Shown here piece by piece: positions 13,075-19,649 of a stretch of DNA of 19,649 bases. A program made the translations under genes and the position numbers. The DNA lies in the NCBI GenBank assembly GCA_023425025.1, contig JAFADG010000060.1, positions 1 to 19,649 on the forward strand, written 5' to 3'. Source of the DNA: Bacillota bacterium (GTDB lineage: Bacteria; Bacillota; Clostridia; Christensenellales; Aristaeellaceae). Numbering within the stretch: position 1 is the stretch's first letter; every line of letters begins with the position of its first letter. The notes beneath the pieces were generated by a model that saw only the letters and a list, made by a program, of their open reading frames with translations, did not search any database and was not told where the DNA came from.

Positions 13075-14355
13075 TCAGGCCAGAACCGCTCTTAATTCCC
13101 GCAGGACCCCGACAACCTCGGCGGAATTCTGCTCGATTTGTGTTAGCATGTGCTCCGCCGTTTTGGTGTTTCCCTTTTGATATTCCACAATGGATTTCTT
13201 GGCGATTTCATGCACATTGGCGTGGGGCTGGTAAACCCTGGAAAGGATGGACGTGATCCTGGGATTGCCCTTGTCCAGGGTGGCAATCCATTTGCCCAGC
13301 CGGCAGCCGTTATGGTCGCCCACGGCGGAAACCTCCAGGCGGATATTGCCCAGGATCATGTTGTACACGCGCCACTTCCACATTAGGTGGTCGGTGACGG
13401 TCAGCTCGATCATGGTCTCGTTATCGGTGTTTTCGGCGCACTTGAGTGTCCTGAGCCGAATCTCATCCAGCTTCTGCGAGATGTCAAAGAACGCCTTGCC
13501 GGTGTGGTCCGCCTCTTCCCGAAGATGGATGGCCTTTTCATGAATGGCCTGGATGTTGGACGAAATTTCCTGCGTGGCGGCCGACTGCTCCTCAATATTG
13601 GAGCCGATGGCCTGGAACCGGCCCTCGACGCTGCCCATGGCGTCGGTAATGATCCTGACCCCGCCGGTAGCTTCGTCGATATCCGTCTTGGAGCTTGCAA
13701 ACGAGCTCAAAACCCGGTCGATTTCCGAAGAAGCGCGGGTGATTTTGCTGCCCAGGCCGCTGACGACATCCCGGATGGTGCCCACCTGCTGCCTGGTGTT
13801 TTCCGCAAGCTGCTTGATCTGGCCGGCCACCACGGCGAACCCTTTGCCCTGCTCCCCGGCCCTTGCCGCCTCGATGGAGGCGTTGAGCGACAAAAGGTTG
13901 GTTTGATCGGCCACGGATTTGATCACGTTCACCAGGTCGTTGATCTTCGCCGCCTCCGCCATGACCTCATGCATGATATCCTTGACGGCGGCCGTCTCGT
14001 TGATATGTTGTTCCACCTTTGAAAAGGTGGCGCCGATCTTGTTCAGGCTCGCGGACGAGCTGCTTATGGCTGAACTCATGGTATTGTTGGAGTTTTGCAC
14101 AAATTCCGCGATGCCCTCGGTGGCGGAAGCCATTTCCTCGCTGCTGGCCGCGATGGCGTTAACCATGGACGCCTGCAGGTTGGCGTCCCTGATCATGCCC
14201 TTGACATAATCCAGGTTGGTCATGAACTGAAGCAGCTCATTGGCACCAAGCAGCGTCTCCCGGTTGCAGGCAGTAAATTTTTCGGTCATGGCCCGCGTTT
14301 GTTCCTCAGTCGCGCCGCCGGCCCCATTGCCGCCGGTTTTCTTTTGAAAAAACAT
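13075..14355 (-). CDS. Cytoplasmic methyl-accepting chemotaxis protein with C-terminal CZB zinc-binding domain
   Basis: The 426-aa protein lacks any membrane segment, so it is a soluble receptor. Residues about 60-290 form a coiled-coil signalling domain. Its kinase-contacting hairpin tip is IKSVADQTNLLSLNASIEAA and continues to QLAENTR (about 145-188). The C-terminal part (about 310-405) carries the chemoreceptor zinc-binding pattern: His323 in DHLMWKWRVY, Cys351 in GCRLGKWI, and His378 and His382 in HANVHEIAKK. Such receptors sense zinc-linked or oxidant signals and pass them to CheA/CheW. The start at 14355 has AAGGAGGAA at 14360-14368. No chemotaxis partner genes are in the window. Confidence 0.93.
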   Translation of the reverse strand: MFFQKKTGGNGAGGATEEQTRAMTEKFTACNRETLLGANELLQFMTNLDYVKGMIRDANLQASMVNAIAASSEEMASATEGIAEFVQNSNNTMSSAISSSSASLNKIGATFSKVEQHINETAAVKDIMHEVMAEAAKINDLVNVIKSVADQTNLLSLNASIEAARAGEQGKGFAVVAGQIKQLAENTRQQVGTIRDVVSGLGSKITRASSEIDRVLSSFASSKTDIDEATGGVRIITDAMGSVEGRFQAIGSNIEEQSAATQEISSNIQAIHEKAIHLREEADHTGKAFFDISQKLDEIRLRTLKCAENTDNETMIELTVTDHLMWKWRVYNMILGNIRLEVSAVGDHNGCRLGKWIATLDKGNPRITSILSRVYQPHANVHEIAKKSIVEYQKGNTKTAEHMLTQIEQNSAEVVGVLRELRAVLA

Positions 14356-14461
14356 ATGCTTCCTCCTTGGTTTCTTTCGACGTAGCGGTCTGGGCGGAAT
14401 AGCGGTGCTGAAATCTGCATATTTTCGACGGAATTCCCTATAAAAAGACAAACTGTAATTA

Positions 14462-14490
14462 ATTATATAATTATTCTTGTTTTTCCGCAA
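14462..14490 (-). promoter_or_regulatory. Promoter of the chemoreceptor gene
   Basis: On the minus strand TTGCGG (14485-14490), a 17-nt spacer and TATAAT (14462-14467) lie about 105 nt before the start codon. It resembles sigma-A rather than the flagellar sigma-D consensus. Confidence 0.65.
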
Positions 14491-14604
14491 TAGTTTTTGG
14501 TTGATTACAAATAAAAAGCCCGCAGCCCATTATCTCAAGGATGCGGCGCGCCGGGATCGTTTTGATATGTTTCCCTTACCCAATAAAGTTTTCCGGGATG
14601 GGTA

Positions 14605-14640
14605 CGGGAAGGGGCTCTTTTTCAAAAGAGCCCCTTCCCG
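14605..14640. terminator. 17-bp perfect hairpin downstream of truA
   Basis: CGGGAAGGGGCTCTTTT (14605-14621) and AAAAGAGCCCCTTCCCG (14624-14640) pair perfectly. It lies just after the truA stop codon, so it probably ends that operon, but there is no T-run on the minus strand. Its inner palindrome and flanking GCTATT repeat those at 13002-13041, in the opposite orientation. Confidence 0.6.
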
Positions 14641-14648
14641 CTATTCCT

Positions 14649-15410
14649 TTATATATCGTACTCCACCCTCGTCAGCTCCAGCCCCTGGGGCGGCGCGGTG
14701 GGACCCAGCGCCAGCCGGTCGCCGGTTGCAAGGGCCTGGGTCAGTGCTTCGGGGGCAAGGCTGCCCTGGCCGATCTCGATCAGGGTGCCGGCCAGGATGC
14801 GGACCATGTTGTACAAAAAGGCGTTGCCCGATACCATCAGCGTCACCTGCTCGCCCTGGCGGGTGACGCCCGCTTTTGTGATCGTTCGCACTGTCGTCTT
14901 GGCGCTGCCGCCGGCCGCGGCGAAGGCCTTGAAATCATGGGTGCCGATCACCTGCTTGGCGGCTGCGTCCATCACCGCCTCATTCAAATGCACCGGCACA
15001 TGGCAGGTGATATTGCGGAAGATGGCGGAGGCGTGGGCGGCGTTGTGCATGCGGTAGGTATAGGTTTTGCCCCGGCAGGAAAACCGGGCGTGAAAATCAT
15101 CGGGCACAGGCCTGGCCGCTGTGACGCGGATGTCATAGGGCAAAAGGTTGTTGAGCACGAAAGGGAATTTGCCGTCGGGGATGGTGCTGTCCGTATCGAA
15201 ATGCGCCATCTGGCAAAGGGCGTGAACGCCCGCGTCGGTGCGGCTGGCGCCGGTCACAGCGGTCTTTTTTCGAAGCGCCTTTTGCAGCGCTTCTTCCAAA
15301 CGCTGCTGCACGCTCATGGCGTTCTCCTGCCGCTGCCAGCCGGAATAGCCCGTGCCGTCATAGGATACGGTCAGCAGCACCCGGCGGATGGGGCGGGCAG
15401 TGGGCGTCAT
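14649..15410 (-). CDS. truA: tRNA pseudouridine(38-40) synthase TruA
   Basis: The 253-aa enzyme converts uridines 38-40 in the anticodon stem-loop of tRNAs to pseudouridine. It begins with VLLTVSYDGTGYSGWQRQ, typical of TruA. The catalytic Asp59 is in GASRTDAGVHA. Later motifs include FHARFSCRGKTYTYRM and FLYNMVRILAGTLIEIGQG. The length is normal for the family. Its ATG overlaps the ecfT stop codon by four bases (ATGA), so it is translated with the transporter genes. This gene order is common in Firmicutes, where truA follows ecfT. It is the last gene of the operon. Confidence 0.97.
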   Translation of the reverse strand: MTPTARPIRRVLLTVSYDGTGYSGWQRQENAMSVQQRLEEALQKALRKKTAVTGASRTDAGVHALCQMAHFDTDSTIPDGKFPFVLNNLLPYDIRVTAARPVPDDFHARFSCRGKTYTYRMHNAAHASAIFRNITCHVPVHLNEAVMDAAAKQVIGTHDFKAFAAAGGSAKTTVRTITKAGVTRQGEQVTLMVSGNAFLYNMVRILAGTLIEIGQGSLAPEALTQALATGDRLALGPTAPPQGLELTRVEYDI

Positions 15411-16210
15411 AAGAGCATGCCCTCCAGCACCACCGCCGCGATCAACCCGGCGGTCACCAGGCCGGCGTACCCGTCCAGCTTCGTCATTTTCAGCACCCGA
15501 AGCCTCGTCCGGCCCTCGCCGCCGTGATAGCAGCGGGCCTCCATGGCCATGGCCAGGTCCGACGCGCGGCGGAAGGCGCTGACGAACAGCGGCACCAGCA
15601 GCGGCACCATGGCCTTGGCGCGGTTTAACAGGTTGCCGGATTCAAAATCCGCGCCCCTGGCCATTTGCGCCTTCATGATCTTGTCGGCCTCCTCCATCAA
15701 GGTGGGGATAAACCGGAGCGCGATGGTCATCATCATGGCCAGCTCGTGGGCGGGAAAGCGGATCACCTTCAAGGGTGTCAGCAAAAGCTCCAGCCCGTCG
15801 GACAGGGCCACGGGCGATGTGGTGAGTGTGAGCAGGCTGGTGCCCAGCACCAGAAAGATCAGGCGCAGCGAAAAATGCACCGCCAATAATATGCCTTCCC
15901 AGGTGACGGTAATGATCCAAACCTTTACGATGACCGACTCGCCTGCCGAAAAGAACAGGTTCAGCAAAAAGGTCAATATCAATATGACTTTTAACGGCTT
16001 GATGCCCCGCCACAGCATTTTGAAAGGCACAGTCGAAAGGCGCACGGAAAGCAGGATGTACAAAAACGCAAAGGCATAGCCCAGCAAACTTTGCACCAGG
16101 AATACCGCCACGATAAAGGCGATGGAAAGCAGTATCTTGATCCGGGGGTCCAGGCGGTGGATCACGCTGTCGCCGGGGTAATACTGGCCAAGGGTGATAT
16201 TGCTCAGCAT
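15407..16210 (-). CDS. ecfT: Energy-coupling factor transporter transmembrane protein EcfT
   Basis: The 267-aa membrane protein joins the two ECF ATPases to substrate-specific S-components and so drives vitamin and metal uptake. It has several hydrophobic helices between residues ~25 and 130 and again at the C-terminus. The two Ala-Arg motifs that contact the ATPases are ARGAD and ARCYHGG. The start at 16210 has AAGGAGG (16218-16224), which lies inside the end of ecfA2. The two genes overlap by 7 nt. No S-component gene is adjacent, as expected for a shared (group II) ECF module. Confidence 0.94.
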   Translation of the reverse strand: MLSNITLGQYYPGDSVIHRLDPRIKILLSIAFIVAVFLVQSLLGYAFAFLYILLSVRLSTVPFKMLWRGIKPLKVILILTFLLNLFFSAGESVIVKVWIITVTWEGILLAVHFSLRLIFLVLGTSLLTLTTSPVALSDGLELLLTPLKVIRFPAHELAMMMTIALRFIPTLMEEADKIMKAQMARGADFESGNLLNRAKAMVPLLVPLFVSAFRRASDLAMAMEARCYHGGEGRTRLRVLKMTKLDGYAGLVTAGLIAAVVLEGMLL

Positions 16211-17067
16211 GGCGCCGCCTCCTTAAAAATTTTCAGGATGTGCTCCTTCACTTCCGCCAGCGTGTACAGGTCAGGGGGCATATTGAGGCCTTCCTTGCGC
16301 AAAAGATGGCTCAGCCTGGCCGCCTGGGGCACGCCCAGGCCATAGGCTTCCATTTCCGTAACGCGGGAGAAAACCTCCCTGGGGGTGCCGGAAAGCTTCA
16401 GTTCGCCTTTGGCCAGCACCACCAGCCGCGTGGCCAGGCGGGAGATATCGTCCATGCTGTGGGTGACCATGATCACGGTCAGGCCGCCGGCTGCGTGCAG
16501 GTCACGGACCATGGAAAGTATGCTTTCCCGGCCGGCGGGGTCCAGCCCGGCGGTGGGCTCGTCCAACACCAGCACCTTGGGCTTCATGGCCAATACGCCG
16601 GCGATGGCGACACGGCGCATTTGCCCGCCGGAGAGCTCAAAGGGCGAACGCTGGGCGTATTCCTCATAGGAAATGCCGACCTGAACAAGCGCTTCCTTCA
16701 CCCGTTTTGCGATCTCCTCCGAAGAAAGCCCCAGGTTCTTGGGGCCGAAGGCCACGTCTTTTTCAATAGTTTCCTCAAACAACTGATGCTCGGGATACTG
16801 GAACACCAACCCCACCTGCTGGCGGATTTTTTTGCGGTTCGTATCCTTGGCAAACACATCGACCCCGTCGATCAACACCCGGCCGGCGGTGGGGGTCAAA
16901 AGGCCGTTGAAGTGCTGCACCAGGGTGGATTTGCCCGAGCCCGTATGGCCGATGACGCCAAGGAACTCCCCGTCCTCGATGGTGAGGGTGACATCCTTTA
17001 TGGCGGTGGCCGCAAAGGGGCTGCCGGGCATGTAGGTGTGGCTCAGGTTTTCTATTTGGATGGGCAT
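16204..17067 (-). CDS. ecfA2: Energy-coupling factor transporter ATPase EcfA2
   Basis: The 287-aa ABC ATPase powers ECF transport. Motifs are Walker A GHTGSGKST (40-48), the Q-loop at VFQYPEHQLF, signature LSGGQ (145-149) and Walker B VLVLDEPTAGLD (165-176). QLFEETIEKDVAFGPKNLGL is typical of EcfA2. The ATG at 17067 is chosen because GAGGAA lies at 17074-17079 and the protein then starts as the family does (MPIQIENLSHTY). The longer upstream frame reads through ecfA1. It overlaps the end of ecfA1 by 16 nt. Confidence 0.95.
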   Translation of the reverse strand: MPIQIENLSHTYMPGSPFAATAIKDVTLTIEDGEFLGVIGHTGSGKSTLVQHFNGLLTPTAGRVLIDGVDVFAKDTNRKKIRQQVGLVFQYPEHQLFEETIEKDVAFGPKNLGLSSEEIAKRVKEALVQVGISYEEYAQRSPFELSGGQMRRVAIAGVLAMKPKVLVLDEPTAGLDPAGRESILSMVRDLHAAGGLTVIMVTHSMDDISRLATRLVVLAKGELKLSGTPREVFSRVTEMEAYGLGVPQAARLSHLLRKEGLNMPPDLYTLAEVKEHILKIFKEAAPC

Positions 17068-17900
17068 AGTATCTTCCTCAACTCCCGGACCATTTCTTCT
17101 ACGGTAAGTATGCCGCCATCGATGGGCATGCCGGCGGCTTTCAGCTCCTGGTTCAGCTCCGCCATGGGCGGCACGTCCAATTGCAGCTTGCGCAGGGTTT
17201 GCACGTTTTGGAACACATTGCGCGGCGTATCCGACAGCACCACCTGCCCGTCGGACATGACCACCACCCGGTCGGCCACGGCGGCCTCCTCCATGAAGTG
17301 GGTGATCCAAATCACGGTGATATCGTGCTCGCGGTTCAATTTGCGAACCGTCTCCAACACATCCTGCCGGCCCGTGGGGTCCAGCATGGCGGTGGCTTCG
17401 TCCAGCACCAGCACATCCGGCTGCATGGCCAGGATGCCGGCGATGGCCACCCGCTGCTTTTGCCCGCCGGAGAGCATATGGGGCGCGGTGGCCGCAAACT
17501 CCGTCATGCGCACGGCAGCCAAAGCGTTGTCGATGCGGGGGGTCATTTCCGCCTGGGGCACACCCAGGTTCTCCAGGCCGAAAGCCACATCCTCCCTCAC
17601 GACAGTGGCCACGATCTGGTTATCGGGGTTTTGAAAGACCATGCCGGCGTGGCGGCGGATGACCCAGGCTTCTTTTTCTTGGGCGGTATCCATGCCGCAG
17701 ACCACCACCCTGCCCTTTGTGGGCAGGTACAGGGCGTTGATCAGTTTGGCCAGCGTGCTTTTGCCGGAGCCGTTATGGCCCAGCACCGCCACAAACTCGC
17801 CCTTTTTCACTTGAAAGTCGATATCGGTTAGGGCGCTTTGTTCCGCATCCTCATAGGCGTAGGATACGTTTTCAACATCCACCCTGATTTGATGCTCCAT
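17052..17900 (-). CDS. ecfA1: Energy-coupling factor transporter ATPase EcfA1
   Basis: The 282-aa ABC ATPase pairs with EcfA2. Motifs are Walker A GHNGSGKST (41-49), VFQNPDNQIVATVVREDVAF, signature LSGGQ (143-147) and Walker B VLVLDEATAMLD (163-174). The EAT in place of EPT is normal for EcfA1. The ATG at 17900 has AAGGAGAG at 17904-17911 and gives the usual start. The reading frame continues upstream to 18332 but has no support there. It heads the ecfA1-ecfA2-ecfT-truA operon. The ribosomal protein genes that often flank this operon (rplQ before, rplM-rpsI after) are absent here. Confidence 0.95.
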   Translation of the reverse strand: MEHQIRVDVENVSYAYEDAEQSALTDIDFQVKKGEFVAVLGHNGSGKSTLAKLINALYLPTKGRVVVCGMDTAQEKEAWVIRRHAGMVFQNPDNQIVATVVREDVAFGLENLGVPQAEMTPRIDNALAAVRMTEFAATAPHMLSGGQKQRVAIAGILAMQPDVLVLDEATAMLDPTGRQDVLETVRKLNREHDITVIWITHFMEEAAVADRVVVMSDGQVVLSDTPRNVFQNVQTLRKLQLDVPPMAELNQELKAAGMPIDGGILTVEEMVRELRKILCPSK

Positions 17901-17943
17901 AGGCTCTCCTTCAATATTATCAATGGGTGCAGGTTCAACGCTC

Positions 17944-17972
17944 ATTATAACATTGATATTGTTTCGCTTCAA
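17944..17972 (-). promoter_or_regulatory. Promoter of the ecfA1-ecfA2-ecfT-truA operon
   Basis: On the minus strand TTGAAG (17967-17972), a 17-nt spacer and TATAAT (17944-17949) precede the ecfA1 start by about 45 nt. An imperfect dyad (CAATATTATCAATG at 17912-17925, CATTGATATTG at 17951-17961) brackets the start-site region. Confidence 0.65.
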
Positions 17973-18253
17973 TGTTGGATTTGGGGGCCGAAGGTTTCCA
18001 AAGGTTCCGAAACCCTGCCGCCGCCTGTGGCGGAGGAAGGCAGGGTGCAGGAAGCCAGCGAAAAAGAACAATGCAAGCGACAGCGCGGCATTGTGACTAT
18101 TGAGATGGCCGGACCGATCGGAAATCCCTTTGGTCGCATCCGGAGATGCGAAACCCCTCATTGTAAATAACAATATACAAAATGCTATACTGGCACGGCA
18201 ACCCCATATTGACGACACATTGGTCATGAACCAAAGGGGATGCACGCAAAGCG
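17973..18253. other. Gene-free stretch with small dyads
   Basis: No supported gene. Visible dyads are CCCTGCC...GGCAGGG (18013-18043), TCGCATC-CGGA-GATGCGA (18134-18151) and TTGGT-TCATG-ACCAA near 18220-18234 (minus strand). None has a clear U-run, and no repeat partner was found in the window. Confidence 0.4.
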
Positions 18254-18796
18254 CTACTCTTTTTTCAAAAAAACAAAGCTGTCTTCCGGATTCCATACAA
18301 AATCCATGCTTGCGCGGTATCCGCGCAGCCAAAGAACCCCCGCCATTTTTCTCAGGTAAAACCCCTTTGGAAAGTCATCCTCCTCCGACAGTATTGGGGA
18401 GGCAATGGTCAGCGAGCCGTATGGCGCCCGGTTTTGCGTGACGGGCTTGCCCAAAAAGCCTTCGGGCTGATCGGGGTATTGCAGTCTCATATACGGCCCA
18501 AGCTCTGCGGGACACAGATCCAACCCCATCATGCCTGCCTTCTCAAAGATCTCCGCCAGGGTTGCGCCATGGGCAAAGCCCAGTTCCCCGACCGTTATTT
18601 CCACGGTGAGAAGCCGCTTTTCCCCGGCGGAGACGGTAAACAATTCGCTGGACAAAAGACGCCCGGCCGATTGGTTCAAATGAATGGATTGCCGTTCAAG
18701 CGCCTGAACAAGCTGATCTTTGGTCATACCGCCAATGATCACTTTGCGCATATTGGCCGGCTGTATTTCGTTCCTGTTGTTATCCTCAGGCAGCAT
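18254..18796 (-). CDS. Conserved protein of unknown function
   Basis: The 180-aa protein looks soluble, with no signal peptide or membrane segment. It resembles an uncharacterised bacterial family sometimes labelled helicase without evidence. Visible blocks are VIIGGMTKDQLVQALERQSI, then VEITVGELGFAHGATLAEIF, LDLCPAELGPYMRLQYPDQP, and APYGSLTIASPI followed by DFPKGFYLRKMAGVLWLRGY. No catalytic motif stands out. The ATG at 18796 is chosen because GGGAGAGG lies at 18800-18807; the frame above it runs into the terminator of the zinc-ribbon gene. No separate promoter is clear, so read-through from that gene is possible. Confidence 0.75.
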   Translation of the reverse strand: MLPEDNNRNEIQPANMRKVIIGGMTKDQLVQALERQSIHLNQSAGRLLSSELFTVSAGEKRLLTVEITVGELGFAHGATLAEIFEKAGMMGLDLCPAELGPYMRLQYPDQPEGFLGKPVTQNRAPYGSLTIASPILSEEDDFPKGFYLRKMAGVLWLRGYRASMDFVWNPEDSFVFLKKE

Positions 18797-18835
18797 AAGC
18801 CTCTCCCTTCTTCCCGGAACCGGCAATACATAACA

Positions 18836-18866
18836 GAAAAGCCCCTCGCCTTGCGGCAAGGGGGCT
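18836..18866 (-). terminator. Intrinsic terminator after the zinc-ribbon gene
   Basis: On the minus strand AGCCCCCTTGCC and GGCGAGGGGCT pair around GCAA with one bulge, followed by TTTTCTGTT. It separates the zinc-ribbon gene from the unknown gene 40 nt downstream and may be only partly effective. Confidence 0.7.
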
Positions 18867-18882
18867 GATGACAAATCTTTGC

Positions 18883-19182
18883 TTAGTACCTGGGGTTCTG
18901 CCTGTTGAAGCAGTCACGGCAGTAGACGGGCTTGTCGCCGCGGGGCTGGAAGGGAACCTGGGTGGGCTGGCCGCAAGCGTCGCACACGGCGCTGTACATC
19001 TGGCGGGGGGCGTTGCCCCTGTCATTGCGTCCGCCGCCGGCGTTGCGCTTGTTGGCGCGGCAGGCGGGGCAGCGGCCGGGTTCGTTGGTGAAGCCCTTTT
19101 CCGCGAAGAAAGCCTGTTCAGAGGCGGTGAAGGGGAATTCCGCGCCGCAGTCACGGCATACCAGGGTCTTGTCGGTGTACAT
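18883..19182 (-). CDS. Small double zinc-ribbon protein
   Basis: The 99-aa protein has two zinc-binding modules. The first (1-45) pairs Cys9/Cys12 with Cys38/Cys41 and contains FPFTASEQAFFAEKGF, the mark of the clostridial zinc-ribbon family. The second (61-95) pairs Cys67/Cys70 with Cys88/Cys91 and contains the conserved CDACGQPTQVPFQPRGDKPV and YCRDCF. A Gly/Arg/Asn-rich linker joins them. Such proteins probably bind nucleic acid or ribosomes, but no function is established. The start at 19182 has AGGAGG at 19191-19196. Confidence 0.88.
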   Translation of the reverse strand: MYTDKTLVCRDCGAEFPFTASEQAFFAEKGFTNEPGRCPACRANKRNAGGGRNDRGNAPRQMYSAVCDACGQPTQVPFQPRGDKPVYCRDCFNRQNPRY

Positions 19183-19309
19183 GGATGATACCTCCTGTTT
19201 TTTGTCCAGTGATTTTCATTTCCGTCGTTACAAATGACCCTGCATTCCGTTGCTGGACATAGCGCAAACCAGGAGGTGCACTTGAAACAACCGATACGTG
19301 AATGAAGCA

Positions 19310-19338
19310 ATTATACCATATATTTTCAATTGTACAGA
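19310..19338 (-). promoter_or_regulatory. Possible promoter of the zinc-ribbon gene
   Basis: On the minus strand TATAAT (19310-19315) is a perfect -10 box in an AT-rich stretch. The -35 candidate at 17 nt (TCTGTA, 19333-19338) is weak. The leader would be about 120 nt. Confidence 0.4.
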
Positions 19339-19427
19339 CCTTTTAAAAAATAATTATTGTAAAAGCGAGGCTCTCTCACGAGCGGCATCTCCACGCATCC
19401 TCCGGATTTTTCCGGCCGTGCTTCTGT

Positions 19428-19649
19428 TCAGCCAATCCCGATGATGTGTTCAAAAGGGCAGGTATACTTGCGGTCCATCTGCATGATAGTGGCCAAAGAA
19501 CCATTGATCAACCTCTCTACTCCAACCCGGTGCTTTTGCTCCTTAGAAAGCATGGAATATACGGCGTCATTGTTTGCCGACAGGCTCGCAAGCTGCTCAG
19601 GCGTCATCACTGAAGCAAGCATATCACCAATGCTCAGTTCATTGAATGT
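19428..19649 (-). CDS. Partial ORF running off the right edge, not recognised
   Basis: The visible 73 residues end in RKYTCPFEHIIGIG. The frame stays open to the window edge, so an apparent start at 19622 (MLASVMTPEQLASLSAN) may be internal, and I see no good ribosome binding site before it. The sequence looks mostly helical and soluble, and I recognise no motif. It could be the C-terminal end of a longer protein or a spurious frame. Confidence 0.4.
   Translation of the reverse strand, partial: TFNELSIGDMLASVMTPEQLASLSANNDAVYSMLSKEQKHRVGVERLINGSLATIMQMDRKYTCPFEHIIGIG

Noticed and set aside
14541..15527. 328-aa plus-strand reading frame
   Set aside because: It overlaps truA on the opposite strand and has no recognisable motif or ribosome binding site.
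16240..17634. 464-aa plus-strand reading frame
   Set aside because: It overlaps ecfA2 and ecfA1 on the opposite strand, both of which carry full ABC ATPase motifs; it is a shadow.
1..19649. tRNA or rRNA genes
   Set aside because: No cloverleaf with a GTTCRANNC-type T-arm and no rRNA-like stretch was noticed by reading both strands; a covariance search was not possible here.

Overview
The window looks like a chromosomal segment of a GC-rich, endospore-forming, Gram-positive member of the Bacillota (Clostridia-like). The evidence is a spoIIID gene next to an mbl/mreB-type gene (a known Firmicutes sporulation pair), an ecfA1-ecfA2-ecfT-truA operon, strong AGGAGG ribosome binding sites, and near-consensus sigma-A promoters with 17-nt spacers. 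No tRNA, rRNA or CRISPR array was seen.

Layout, left to right. Positions 1-1278 are an almost complete ISAs1-family insertion sequence whose outermost left bases lie outside the window. A nitroreductase gene follows (1355-1882, +). A convergent PadR regulator and PEBP-family membrane-anchored protein form a two-gene operon (3341-2187, -) with an operator-like dyad over its promoter. A carbohydrate-type ABC importer operon (3767-6903, +) has two permeases and a secreted binding protein but no ATPase gene. After a hairpin-rich spacer come a GNAT acetyltransferase (+) and a convergent ADP-ribosylglycohydrolase (-). Next is a threonyl-tRNA synthetase paralogue (9251-10801, +) that lacks the TGS domain and most of the editing domain. 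Facing it is the sporulation pair spoIIID-mbl (-), then a cytoplasmic zinc-binding-type chemoreceptor (-), then the ECF transporter/truA operon (17900-14649, -). The right edge holds an uncharacterised conserved protein, a small double zinc-ribbon protein and a partial unrecognised ORF (all -).

The most interesting item is the 300-nt leader of the threonyl-tRNA synthetase paralogue. A consensus promoter (8917-8945) is followed by a short ORF with a good ribosome binding site encoding MPHSVFAATTTGPGTF, which has three consecutive threonine codons and a fourth near its stop. After it come mutually exclusive pairing segments and an intrinsic terminator (9095-9132). Their spacing fits classical ribosome-mediated transcription attenuation: stalling at Thr codons would favour the antiterminator and turn on the spare synthetase. 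Firmicutes normally control such genes by T-boxes, and none was found here. The synthetase body lacks the editing histidines, so the locus looks like a starvation- or inhibitor-inducible, proofreading-deficient ThrRS.

Secondary points are several small palindromic repeat families in the intergenic gaps. One has two copies, both between convergent genes, with compensatory stem changes. Another is a 137-nt element with 15-bp perfect terminal inverted repeats that folds into one long hairpin. The mbl-like protein has altered ATPase motifs.
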